From Spodoptera frugiperda (lineage: Eukaryota > Arthropoda > Insecta > Lepidoptera > Noctuidae): DNA of 64,000 nt. Every line of letters begins with the position of its first letter. Positions within the stretch are counted from its first letter, which is position 1. Where the stretch lies: the NCBI RefSeq assembly GCF_023101765.2, contig NC_064214.1:3726001-3790000 (forward strand), in the 5' to 3' direction. This document shows positions 1-9,649 of the stretch, in pieces. Both the position numbers and the translations under genes were made by a program. The notes below the pieces were generated by a model. It was not told the DNA's origin. It saw only the letters and a program-made list of their open reading frames with translations, and did not search any database.

Positions 1-1
1 G

Positions 2-1516
2 CGACGAAGGTGGTGACGCAGATGCAGGTGATTCTCGTGGTATATTCATTACTGATGCCCTTTGTGAATTTATTGTTGGCGGATTCTGGTTAGTTTTTCC
101 TTCTGTAATCACTAAATCATAGCCCTTACTTGTCTTCTTAGAAATCATGGTATTTGTCGTTAGTGACTGCGGCGACGACGGACCTATAGGTAGTTCTCGG
201 GGTACAGTAACTGCTGATGACCTCCGTGGACTTATTGTTGTCGGTTTCTGGTTGGTTTTTAATTCTGTGGTTACTAAATCAAAGCATTTACTTACCTTTT
301 TAGTAGCCATGGTATTTACGGTCAATGACTGTGGCGACGGAGCTGTAGGTGGTTCTCGTGGTCCAGTCGCTACTGATGGCCTTCGCGAACTTATTGCCGG
401 CGGTTTCCTTTGGGTCTTCATGGGTACATCTGTAGCTACTAAATCAGAGCCCTTACTCTTCTTGTTAGAAAACGGGGTATTTGTCGTAAATGACTGTGGC
501 GGCGGAGCTGTAGGTGGTTCTCGTGGTCCAGTCGTTATTGTTGGCCTTCGCGAACTTATTGCCGGAGGTTTCCTTTGTGTGTTATCTGTAGCTACTAAAT
601 CAGAGCCCTTACTCGTCTTGTTAGAAAACGGGGTATTTGTCGTCAATGACTGTGGTGACGGAGCTGTAGGTGGTTCTCGTGTTACACTCACTGCTGATGA
701 CCTTGGTGCATCTGCTATTGGCGAGTCCTCTACGATTTTTCTACGTTTATTATCACCGGGCTCAAAATAAGAAGTCCTAGTACTTGACGTCAATAAAAGA
801 GGCGACGAAGACGGTGGTGGCGCTAAAAGTAGTGCTCGCGCTTCGTTCGTGTGTGTACGTACGTGGGACGTTTGTACCACAGTCCTTGCTGGTATCTGTG
901 GTTTTATTTCTTCCTTGCATCTCTTCCATTCCATGGGTCCTAAACATGTTGATGACGGTGTGTATGGAGGTGCTTGTGTTACGGCTGTATCCATGTCGCC
1001 ACTTAGCTTAGGTGGTGGAAATGGATATTGTGGTTGTATCGCACCGACTGGTGTCATTGCCGGTTGCTGGGAGCCAGTATTGGTTGTTGGAGAGCGGTGG
1101 GGAGACGGTGGCTGCGCCGGAGGTGAACACTGCAATAAACACTCCATTACGTGTTCCAGGAGCTGTCCTCGTTCTGGTGGCGGTACTGTCGATAATATTT
1201 CAAATAAAGACGTCTGTGCCTCAACATATTCCATACCAAATTCATTGATTAGAAACGAAAGCATAGTTGTATACCTGCAAACCAGTTTTGAAGGTATGAC
1301 TTCCTCATTTCTGAAGAGATTTTCCTCTTGTTTTGTTATATGTAAGTTTGTGCACTCTGGCCGTGTACAGTTATTTAACTCACAAATTTGCGCATAATCA
1401 CTTAAACGTTCTAGGAACACTCGATGGCGATATTTGCAAAACGGGCCTAGGTAGCAGTTCCCTGTTGCAAATTGCCTACATAATTCTGGTATGTAGTCTA
1501 ATGAATCCAATGCCAT
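2..1516 (-). CDS. CCCH zinc-finger protein with tandem Pro/Ser/Thr-rich repeats (3' part beyond the left edge)
   Basis: I read one open frame of 505 codons on the minus strand. It starts at an ATG with a good insect context (AACAAAATGG), follows an in-frame upstream TAA, and stays open to the window edge, so the C-terminus is missing. Two CCCH fingers are visible at the N-terminus: C13-x7-C21-x5-C27-x3-H31 and C45-x4-C50-x4-C55-x3-H59. This paired arrangement resembles ZC3H10-type RNA-binding proteins. A helical stretch (about 60-130) is followed by Pro-rich sequence, a basic KRRK patch near residue 260 that could be a nuclear signal, and, from about residue 270, a repeat of 52-55 residues present at least four times. 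Each unit carries PRE(P/L/S)P, PQSLTTNT, SKK-SKG-DLV and a run like KPP-IS-RR. RNA binding in the nucleus is inferred from the fingers only. The exact orthologue is uncertain and further exons may lie to the left. Confidence 0.82.
   Translation of the reverse strand, partial: MALDSLDYIPELCRQFATGNCYLGPFCKYRHRVFLERLSDYAQICELNNCTRPECTNLHITKQEENLFRNEEVIPSKLVCRYTTMLSFLINEFGMEYVEAQTSLFEILSTVPPPERGQLLEHVMECLLQCSPPAQPPSPHRSPTTNTGSQQPAMTPVGAIQPQYPFPPPKLSGDMDTAVTQAPPYTPSSTCLGPMEWKRCKEEIKPQIPARTVVQTSHVRTHTNEARALLLAPPPSSSPLLLTSSTRTSYFEPGDNKRRKIVEDSPIADAPRSSAVSVTREPPTAPSPQSLTTNTPFSNKTSKGSDLVATDNTQRKPPAISSRRPTITTGPREPPTAPPPQSFTTNTPFSNKKSKGSDLVATDVPMKTQRKPPAISSRRPSVATGPREPPTAPSPQSLTVNTMATKKVSKCFDLVTTELKTNQKPTTISPRRSSAVTVPRELPIGPSSPQSLTTNTMISKKTSKGYDLVITEGKTNQNPPTINSQRASVMNIPRESPASASPPSS
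32..706 (-). repeat. Coding tandem repeat, units of 156-165 bp
   Basis: The Glu codon of the PRE motif recurs at 674, 518, 353, 194 and 32, giving spacings of 156, 165, 159 and 162 bp. All are multiples of three, so the array keeps the reading frame of the minus-strand CCCH gene. The units differ by substitutions and by small in-frame insertions, and the array runs off the left edge. Confidence 0.9.
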
Positions 1517-2458
1517 TTTGTTAATTTTGCACCCTTTTCTTATATCATACTGACTGCACTGATATATTTTTGTTATACATACACAAACGGAAGTTATTGA
1601 TTTTAATTAACTAATGTTGCTATCCTTGATTCGTCAAAATTACAATATTTATTACAAAAATATGTTATTTATAATGTGTTTTTATGAATTCTTAAACTTT
1701 TAACGGCGCATTCCAATAACCTACCTATCGGTAGATTTGCCTACCAGAGGTAGAATTTTGACACATTTTGTATGGAGCTTATGTCAAAATTCTACCTGTG
1801 GTAGGCAAATCTACCTGTAGGTTATTGGAATGCGCCGTAAGACATCTATTAGTACCTATAATTTTGAGAAGTCAAACTAACAAAATAAGTCTTTTACAAA
1901 GAGCAATCTATTCACAGTCCTGCGTAGAGGCCTTTGAGAACGTAAAGTGATCCACTTTTAAATGAACTATGAGTCATGTAAGAATGGAGTTAACATATTT
2001 TTCATTTATAACTCAATGTCTTAAATGGCGCATTTTTTGATATTATTAAACCCGTTTGTTTAAATTACGAACAACTGAATGACGCAAAGAGTTGATTTTT
2101 TCTTGATGGCAACCGAGTCTCCAATACAAAGTTACGACTATCTATTCTGCCAGTGTCGAGTGGTGACGACACATCCAAGCACCATAGACTAAACCCATAC
2201 CGTAAAATAAATCTGTCATTGTCAAATAAAGTCAGATTACTCTAGTTACTCTATGTCACTTCACTTACATTCCATTTGTCAAATAGAATAATAGAAAATG
2301 TCATAAACATTTCCGTAATTTAATTCACAATTTATTTTATTAAACTCTTTAAAAATATTAAAACATCGCTATCAACACTCTGACCTAATCTTGATACGTG
2401 TTCATACAACAGACTTCCATCAAAGCCTATAGTCAAAATCTATTCGAAGCAATCGAAA
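1517..2458. other. Divergent intergenic region with hairpin MITE
   Basis: This is the head-to-head spacer between the minus-strand CCCH gene and the plus-strand UPF0729 gene, so it should hold both promoters. Apart from the MITE it is AT-rich, with no ORF that looks coding. I see no clear TATA box for either gene. The last stretch before 2459 is presumably 5' UTR. Confidence 0.5.
1704..1837. mobile_element. Near-perfect hairpin MITE, TAA target duplication (PIF/Harbinger-like)
   Basis: A 134-bp element starts with CGGCGCATTCC and ends with GGAATGCGCCG. The left arm (1704-1763) and right arm (1782-1837) are reverse complements apart from a 4-5 bp insertion in the left arm and about two mismatches, leaving an 18-nt loop. 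The element is flanked by TAA at 1701-1703 and 1838-1840. A 3-bp TWA duplication is the hallmark of PIF/Harbinger elements, so that superfamily is my best guess. No transposase is present. The high arm identity suggests recent insertion. Confidence 0.75.
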
Positions 2459-2722
2459 ATGGTTTGTGTGCCTTGCTTCGTCATTCCTGTATTATTATTC
2501 CTGTGGCACAAATTTATTCAGCCATATGTTTTACGGTTCTGGAATCCATGGGCGGTGAAAGATGCAGACGGTAATGTAAAAACTGAATTTCCATTCAAAT
2601 GCGAAGGTGGAGTATGCGCATTTAGTAGAAAGAAAGATGATAAAATAACCAAGGACAATGATGCTAATCAAAAGGAGCTGAGTAACACCACGGAAGCACC
2701 AAATAGGATCAAAACGGACTAA
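2459..2722 (+). CDS. UPF0729 family protein (C18orf32-like)
   Basis: A single-exon 87-aa ORF. The start MVCVPCFVIPVLLFLWHKFIQPYV matches the UPF0729 signature MVCIPC-VIPVLL-x-KF-PY seen in vertebrate C18orf32 and its fly homologue; the conserved Cys pair (C3, C6) and the hydrophobic segment (about 6-18) are followed by a charged, probably disordered tail. Family knowledge: the human protein is reported at the ER and lipid droplets and has been linked to NF-kB signalling; its molecular role is not settled. The ATG at 2459 lies in a good context (AAAATGG). A poly(A) signal AATAAA at 3003-3008 would give a 3' UTR of about 300 nt. Length fits the family. The gene is tail-to-tail with FKBP46. Confidence 0.85.
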   Translation: MVCVPCFVIPVLLFLWHKFIQPYVLRFWNPWAVKDADGNVKTEFPFKCEGGVCAFSRKKDDKITKDNDANQKELSNTTEAPNRIKTD

Positions 2723-3858
2723 TATGGTTACGAGTTAAATATGTATTTTACTTAAATTATTTAATACCTACTTAGCTTATAATATGATTTGTAACCAGCA
2801 TGTTATTGTGTATTTCGTTTGGCATTTGTAAACTAATATTATATTTAAAAAAAATGTAAATATATTTTTGTTTTATGATTGAACTACTAACTTGGGCAAT
2901 TTAAATTTGAACTACTAATTTACATACTTTATGTAAGTTTCCTTATGTTGTGATATTATACTATATACTTTATCCTTAAATCTTTTAAAATAGTAAGGTT
3001 GAAATAAAACAATTCATAGACTTCTTGACTTTTATTTCACAATATTTTGATTGATTAGAGTACCTTAGTCATACCAACAGTTTGTAGAATACATGCAGAT
3101 GACTATGCTTGTCCCAAAACTAGATAATCATTGTTGAGTGTTACTCTGCATCATGAACTAATAATTTAAATTAGTCCATGCTCTGAATGATTGTCTAGTT
3201 TTTTATTAAAATTCAAACATATCTTTTACTCTTACATGTATAATGCATACTGGTTTACTATGGAAAGTCTTCCATGAAAAACTTCTTAGTAAAATAACCT
3301 TATATAATAATAGTCGGAATTAATAACTATCTAACCAGAAATAGATGTCACACATTTACATCAGAGGCTTCATTCTATTGGTACTTTATTAAAAAAAAAC
3401 ATTTAATTAATATTTTATCGGAAATAGAATTTGGGTAAAAGTGACAGGATATATTTCAGAAACCAAAATTTTTTTAGAACAATTTTGTTTATTCTGCAGC
3501 TGAATTTAAGTTATCATGTCCAGTAAAATCCTTATGAACTAACTTAAGACAACTTATGCTGTAGACAACAATGTGGTATACCTGCAATATTTTACTGATG
3601 TTCAATAGAAAAACAATTATGTAATTTCAGAATAAAGATATTTTTCATATGAAAAACAAGATATGATTGAAGAAATAGTATCATAATGTTACACAATATG
3701 TAGCACCTCTTCTAATTCACACAAAATAAACTTATTGCAGATAGAGCACATTGTAACTGTTTCAACAATCATGCATTCAATGTCAACCTTTCAATAAACA
3801 TTCAATTAAAGCAAATCAACAAGTTCTCGACATACTGGCACATTCATCAACATTTCAC
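2723..3858. other. Convergent 3' UTRs of the UPF0729 gene and FKBP46
   Basis: No coding sequence is seen. On the plus strand AATAAA lies at 3003-3008. On the minus strand TTTATT at 3031-3036 (AATAAA for FKBP46) is one candidate and TTTATT near 3384 another. If the first is used, the two transcripts overlap by a few tens of bases. Confidence 0.5.
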
Positions 3859-6847
3859 TTATTTCACATTCTTCAGTTCAACTTCAAATACTAGAGTTGA
3901 GTTTGGTGGGATGACTGGAGGTGATCCTTTGGCTCCATACCTGCAAAACAAGTTTTCGTTTATCATTCTGTACAACTACAAAATTCATGTTGAAATGTGG
4001 CAACAAGCAGTTACAACTATACCAGCAATTTTTAGATGGAGGAATTCTCAAATATTTTTTAGTTTACTTTAGTATACACAGCTTGTAAGTGTAAGGCCTT
4101 TATCTATTTTATTTACTTTATACATGAAGTCTAATTAATTATGTAAGTTGTGGCACAGAAATGAAAAACCCACAAATGGCAAATGCAAGGCAAGCCTATT
4201 TGTCTAGACACTATAACATATTCTTTGGCAATGTTCTGTATTAGTTGACTATCGACAAAATAATATACTTACGCCATCGCAGGTGGGCAGACGATCTTCC
4301 TCTTGCCTCCAACCTTCATGCCAGCAATACCTACATCCCAGCCAGAGATGACCTCCTTGGATCCTAGGCGGAACTTGAAGCCGGGTCCTTTCACACAGTT
4401 GTCAAACATCTTGTTGTTTTGCTTAAGGCGACCTTCATAGTAAACCTGGTAAAAATATTTTTCATGTAATATAACATATACTTGATGATTTGCGACATAA
4501 TAGGTGCATAGTAATACTATTGGTATGCAGTATGCACCTGCAGTCATATATAAACCTGTTTGGTTTGAAGATACATTTTAAAATAAAACAAGTGATCTTT
4601 TTTGCTCTGGTTGCTTGTTCTTCTTTTGTACAAAATTAATATTATAAAAACTCTTGAATAAACTACTTTTGGCAAGTACAATTGGCAATATTAATGTGAA
4701 ATTATAAGTCAAAGTGTCATTGGGACATTTTTCTTCACTGGATGTTGTGATGTCTATTAAGATAGAAAAATTAAAATTACTCCTTACCATTACAACTTTG
4801 CCAGCCTTAGCAACAGGTCCAGAACCGACCTTGAGGTCTTCAATAGAAACACCACCAGCAATTTGTTTCTTTTCTTTCTTCTCTACTGGAGCCTCTTCTT
4901 TCTTGGCCTCAGGCTTCTTCTTTTCAGCCTTCTGTTGGGGTTCCTCTTTCTATAACAGAAGAAAAAGCCAAATTAGTTCACACTGGAATGTAATAAGTAT
5001 TGAACAAGACATCATAAAAAGCCCATGAGACTGGAAAATTTAGAGAACACTGCTACAGTCTATATTTTAATTTTTTTCAATAAAATAAAATAAAATAACA
5101 ATTACCTTAGGCTTATCAACTCCATTGACTTGAGGCTGTTGTTTAGCTTGTTGTTGGAGCTTCTTCTTGAGCCTTCTCTTCTGTGACTTGGACAGTTTGG
5201 ACATGTCCACAGACTCCTTGCTTGTGTCCAGTGTTGAGTCCTGCTCTGCGGCTGGCTGTTTCTTCTTCTTCTTGGGTGCTTCTTCTACCTCTTCTTCATC
5301 GTCCTCATCATCATCTTCTTCATCCTCTTCGTCTTCATCATCATCCTCTTCATCACTGGTAAATGAAACATACAATAAAAATTATATTAAGTTCAAGTTT
5401 CATGAGAGGATTCACAAATTGCACCCATCTGATCTAAATCTAAAATCAAAAACTGTTTTCAAATGAATAACAAAAATGTTGTTATTTTGTATTTACCTGT
5501 CATCTCCTTCAGCTGATGTGTTCATTTTGAATGATTCATCATTTTCATCAGTGTCTATATCTTCTCCGTCAAGGAACTTTTGAAGCTGGTCTTCATCATC
5601 GTCATCTGAATCACTTTCTGCTGCTGGTGCACTGTTCTTGCCAGCTTTCTTGTCAGGCTGTGGATTATGTTTTTTATTACAACTTGTAACTCATGACTAT
5701 GAGCTCCTGGCTTGACTTGAAACTAATCAAATTACCTTGTCAAACAGTAATTTGTCATGAATATTATGAATGATGAGAATTACTAAGTTAACTTACCTTG
5801 GCCTTTTTGTTAGCTGTGGCATCATTGGCATTCTCGAGTTTCCTCTTATTCTTAGCTGGCACTAGAGGTGGAGCCTCCTCCTCCTCCTCTTCTTCTTCAG
5901 CCTCTTCCTCATCCTCCAAATCCTCCTCAAACTCAGGATCAAGGTAACCAGTCAAGTGAACATTGCATTTACCTGTAAAAATATTGAATATAATGTGTAT
6001 AGATTGCAGGGCCTGTTTCTCAGTGTTCAAATATTTTATGTGAATTATAGTATTTTTTAACTTTTCAAATCTACATAATTCAGGAAATCAAGGACTTACC
6101 ATTTGTCAAGAATGAAACTGAATCTCCAGATTTGAAATACAAGTCCAAGGGCACCTGGATAATCTTGCCCTTCTGTAATGTGCACACTAGGAAGTTCTTG
6201 CCATCGACTACTACCATAACTTGGCAGGGATCATTGTCTCCGGTGCTGATGTCCATAGCTGCCTGTGAGATGTGGAACGGTTTCTCCACCACTTGGGTGT
6301 ACCGTTTGTTCGGTTCCATAATAAGTCCTGCAAAATTATGTGTGTTGTTTATTTTTAATACATAATTTCATAATGATTTAAACATTCTATCTATTACTAG
6401 TACATTTCACAATATCAATACAGCTGTTGCACAACCTAATCCAATTGAAGTTTTTTAGTAGGTGATGTTTAGTCAAGAACATTCTGACAAACCACATGTG
6501 CTGAGATATAGATAGCTATTTTAAATCATACCATTTCCAACCTAAAATAATGCAACTTGTTACTAACTGTCTTGTGTAAAAACATTTGGTAGACTTGGTT
6601 TAAATACTGAGGCTAGTTCAAAATAATAGATAGGTAGGTAGGTATAGACATATATGTGCTAGGCAATCTAGAAGCCGGGCTAACGAATAAAGTAGGAACG
6701 TATAGCATTACAATCTTAAATGTTCATAGTAATCGTAGTTATGTTATATCAAATATAAAAAGAGTAATTCTATAGTTAAGTGTTTAAATGCGGTGCCAAC
6801 ACGTGGTGATATTAGAACTGCCGGTTAATTTACTTACCCCAAAACAT
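3859..6847 (-). CDS. FKBP46: 46-kDa FK506-binding nuclear protein, peptidyl-prolyl cis-trans isomerase
   Basis: Coding exons on the minus strand are 6847-6838, 6327-6100, 5972-5797, 5657-5497, 5355-5106, 4949-4788, 4445-4273 and 3940-3859. All have GT-AG borders and matching phases, giving 1242 nt and 413 aa, the length known for Spodoptera FKBP46. The first coding exon is only 10 nt (MFW plus one base). Residues 1 to about 95 are a nucleoplasmin-like domain. Residues about 100-275 hold long Asp/Glu runs alternating with Lys-rich nuclear signals (KNKRK, KKKKK, KRRLKKK). Residues about 308-413 form the FKBP domain. Every pocket residue can be placed: Y332, F343, D344, F354, V361, I362, W365, Y388, I397 and F405, so the isomerase should be active. 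Relatives (fly FKBP39, yeast Fpr3/Fpr4) are nucleolar or chromatin histone chaperones with proline isomerase activity; that role is inferred here. Confidence 0.96.
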
Positions 6848-7532
6848 TTTGACGTTTTTATTTATAACAAACTATAGATATAATTCGGCTTTAAAAGAAA
6901 GTTTATTACGACACTAAATAATAAAATAGTTTTGCCGGTTTCTTTTATTCAAATGTGGATCACAGCATGCGTTCAAACGCGGCAAAATCAAGCACACACG
7001 GTATTTCAATGGAGATCCGAAATGGAGAATTCGGCCAGAGACAAAATTTTGTCAACATATGTTTCCTGATTATTGCCCTATTCAAAAATGTTTTTTAACC
7101 GCGATCAAATTCCCATTTGCTCACCAATGGGGCTATTGCATTTTTGCTCACCAGATGGCGTTAGTCAGATCTCTGGTTTTTCGTCCAGTAGGACGTTCAA
7201 CACGCTGCAATGGTTGGACAAAAAATCACACTAATATTATAAATGTGAAAGTTTGTATGTTTGAATGTTTGGATCTTTATACATCAACTACATCAGACAA
7301 GCTATTTTTTTTACACTTGATGGGTCGACGTTTGGCTGATATCTCGCTTGATGGTAAGTGATGATGCGGATTACCTATCAGGAAACATAGACTCCGACAA
7401 AGAGTTCCACTTTCTAGCAGTTCCCACAAGGAAGCTTGAAGCGAGTTATGAGTTTATGAGTCATACCGTATGAGAACGGAACAGCCGGCAAATTAAATAA
7501 ATAAATAAGTAATTGGGTACGCGCGCCTTTAC
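6848..7532. other. Intergenic, 5' of FKBP46, with retroposon debris
   Basis: The first 200 bp upstream of the FKBP46 ATG presumably carry its promoter. The stretch 7059-7361 is open but is built from repeat fragments: a piece around 7208-7290 matches the repeat seen near 43,190-43,265 in opposite orientation, and 7318-7445 matches the family at 25,112 and 38,646. I see no gene. Confidence 0.45.
7318..7445 (+). repeat. Dispersed repeat copy (gcgacgtttggc family)
   Basis: The block from cgacgtttggctgatatctc through gttcccacaaggaag is recognisably the same as 25,112-25,283 and, more distantly, 38,646-38,790. Three diverged copies in 64 kb indicate an interspersed element; its class is not determined. 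Confidence 0.65.
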
Positions 7533-7718
7533 TTAATAAATAACTTTATGACCTGGTGCCCTAGGCACTTGCCCAATTTGATAATACGGCTCAGACGGCT
7601 CTGGTTTAGGGACAGTGTCGGTAGGTTGGTCTTTGACTTTTAAAAATACAAAAAATAAATACTGGTAACCCTGACGACTGAATTTAGCCATAGACAATAT
7701 TTTCATATTGCCACACAT
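7533..7718 (-). CDS. Small hypothetical ORF divergent from RpS17
   Basis: A 61-codon ORF on the minus strand. The better start may be the Met at residue 10 (MAKFSRQGYQYL), giving 52 aa. A short hydrophobic segment (YLFFVFLKV) is followed by a Pro/Glu-rich tail ending APGHKVIY. Codon use looks acceptable and the C-terminal half reads like a real short protein, possibly a small membrane or mitochondrial one, but I do not recognise a family. A pyrimidine-rich run ending in AG inside the ORF could instead be a splice acceptor, so the C-terminal half may be a terminal exon. It lies about 80 bp from the RpS17 ATG, so the two would share a promoter. No AATAAA is seen just downstream. Confidence 0.33.
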   Translation of the reverse strand: MCGNMKILSMAKFSRQGYQYLFFVFLKVKDQPTDTVPKPEPSEPYYQIGQVPRAPGHKVIY

Positions 7719-7744
7719 TGAACTCTGTCAAAGTCAAAATAAAC

Positions 7745-7762
7745 TCTTTCAAGTTCTTTCGT
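7745..7762 (+). promoter_or_regulatory. Probable TCT-type initiator of RpS17
   Basis: Two pyrimidine tracts, CTCTTTC (7744-7750) and TTCTTTC (7754-7760), fit the TCT initiator used by insect ribosomal protein genes, where transcription starts at the C before TTTC. Either gives a 5' UTR of about 40-50 nt beginning with a TOP-like pyrimidine run. Inferred from motif and position only. Confidence 0.45.
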
Positions 7763-7796
7763 ATCTGTCAGTGAAGGTTGCTGCAGTGTTTCAGCC

Positions 7797-8946
7797 ATGG
7801 TGAATAATTTATTTTACCTTAAATCTTAAAATATCATTACAATCATGTGAAAAAGATTTATCTCTGTTTCCTAATTTCATTTATAAGTAGTGAATAATCA
7901 ATAATGAAGCTTATTTACGAAGTAACCTCTGAAAATTGCAGGGTCGTGTCAGGACTAAGACCGTCAAGAAAGCGGCTAAGATTATCATTGAAAAATACTA
8001 CACCAGATTGACTCTGGACTTCGACACAAATAAGAGAATATGTGAGGAAATCGCCATCATTCCCACCAAGCCCCTGCGTAACAAAATCGCTGGGTATGTA
8101 TTACTTGCTCTAATTTTGTAAATTGAATGTTGTTTATTTATTTAATTGTAGATTATTTAAAAGCAGATAATTGCATCCACAAACCAATCCCTACGAAATG
8201 TCATAAATGCATGATATTTGTTATTTATCAAAATATGTTATGAATTTTAGTGTCATGTAGGTTAGGAGTAAGTACCTGTATAATTTACACTATTGTATGT
8301 AGTTGTGAGTACCATTTCTACTCTGAAGAGTAGTATTTCAATTGATGTGCTTAACCATTAATTTAACAAAAAGTGAACATTTACACCATACTCAATTGTA
8401 AATAAACATTCTAAAACAACACTAGTTATTGATCTTATTTCTCAGAAATGAAGAATAACCAAGTAAAAGTTATGATTTCAATAGTGAAAGTGAGTGGTTA
8501 ATCAAGATGTGTATTATATTATATTTATCCTAACACTCAAGCCAAGCAGCATTCTGTAACTTTTCAGTTTTAAGACTCAACTGACTCATGTGTGGTATTT
8601 ATGCCAAATGCTCCCTTTTTGTGAGATCCCTTATTTTTCAGTGATTTTGGATAATGATCAAGAACATAAAATATTTGACATACATCTTCTTGATTCCAGG
8701 TTTGCTACCCATTTGATGAGGCGTCTCAGGCACTCCCAGGTCAGAGGAATCTCCATCAAACTGCAAGAGGAAGAGCGTGAGAGGCGTGACAACTATGTGC
8801 CCGAGGTTTCCGCCCTGGAGCATGACATCATTGAAGTTGACCCCGACACCAAGGACATGTTGAAGATGCTCGACTTCAATAACATCAACGGTCTGCAACT
8901 GACGCAGCCAGCCACACAAGGCGGCTATGGTGGCAGACGTAATTAA
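7797..8946 (+). CDS. RpS17: 40S ribosomal protein S17 (eS17)
   Basis: Coding exons are 7797-7799, 7942-8093 and 8700-8946, giving 402 nt and 133 aa. The first exon contributes only the ATG; splicing joins it to GRVRTKTVKKAAK at the next exon. The second junction splits a Gly codon (GG|G) and continues FATHLMRRLRHSQVRGISIKL. The C-terminus ends GGYGGRRN. This is the complete eS17 fold, of usual insect length, and is a structural protein of the small ribosomal subunit head. The GTGAAT donor after the ATG is weaker than average, but the acceptor at 7940-7941 and the family sequence leave no alternative start. AATAAA follows directly after the stop near 8953. Intron 2 (606 bp) shows no snoRNA that I can support. 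Confidence 0.97.
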
Positions 8947-9640
8947 GGATAATAAATAATTAATATCTATTTGTTTCTTTTATTTATTTCACTAAAACTG
9001 TTAACCTATTTCCTACTTGGGGTACAAATAATTTAATTTTAAATGTTTTTGAGTTGAATACAACCTCATTGTATTGGCAATTATAAAAGTACACACCTGT
9101 AGCCTTTGTCTAAACTTTATTTACAGAGAACTATATTAAGCCATTCTACTTGGTACCCAGTTAACAACACCTACTCAAGTGTAAGCAGAGGTGTTAATAA
9201 TCATAAACCTACAAGTGTGTGTACATGCAAAAGCTTTTCTGATGACATGGGTTTGTGGCACCCGGTTAACCCCAAATGTGCACGCCTGTTCCAGTAGAAT
9301 AGGTGTTCTGGTACATACCCATGGAAAGTTTGTACCTACTGAGTTTACTAACCCCATAACTGCAGGGTCAATCAACTCCGAGTATAGCCATAGATAACGA
9401 CATGCCATTTTGACCCCACGTAAGTTTTGCTGCAAGGAAAACGGTAACATCGAACTAACCCGGTACTAAATATCTTTAGAAACCAGACTGCTAATAATGG
9501 ACCCGATAAATTGTAGGCGGGTATTACCCAAGGGATTCCTTACTTCCTATGTTATTAGACTTATCATTGGCTAGGAGTGGGTCTGTCCGTGGAGAAACAC
9601 AGTTCAGGTATATTCAATTAAAAAAAAACTAATATATCCA
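8947..9640 (+). other. Intergenic, RpS17 3' end and unassigned repeats
   Basis: The RpS17 poly(A) signal lies at the start. Further right, the motif GG(T/C)ACCC(A/G)GTTAAC occurs twice (about 9151 and 9259), suggesting an old repeat. Several short overlapping ORFs on both strands have no recognisable product. I see no gene. Confidence 0.4.
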
Positions 9641-9649
9641 GACTTGAAA

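Noticed and set aside
32..706. Regular repeats resembling a CRISPR or satellite array
   Set aside because: Units are 156-165 bp, diverged, multiples of three and in frame with a protein. There are no spacers, and the genome is eukaryotic.
147..770. Plus-strand 207-codon ORF with VVNDCGDGAVGGSRG-like repeats
   Set aside because: It is the antisense shadow of the minus-strand CCCH gene. The minus frame is open for 505 codons, has a start with good context, zinc fingers and frame-preserving repeats.
5167..5466. Plus-strand ORF with a long Ser run
   Set aside because: It is antisense to the Asp/Glu-coding exon 5 of FKBP46.
8094..8699. snoRNA in RpS17 intron 2
   Set aside because: Ribosomal protein introns often host snoRNAs, but I found no convincing C/D or H/ACA box pair.
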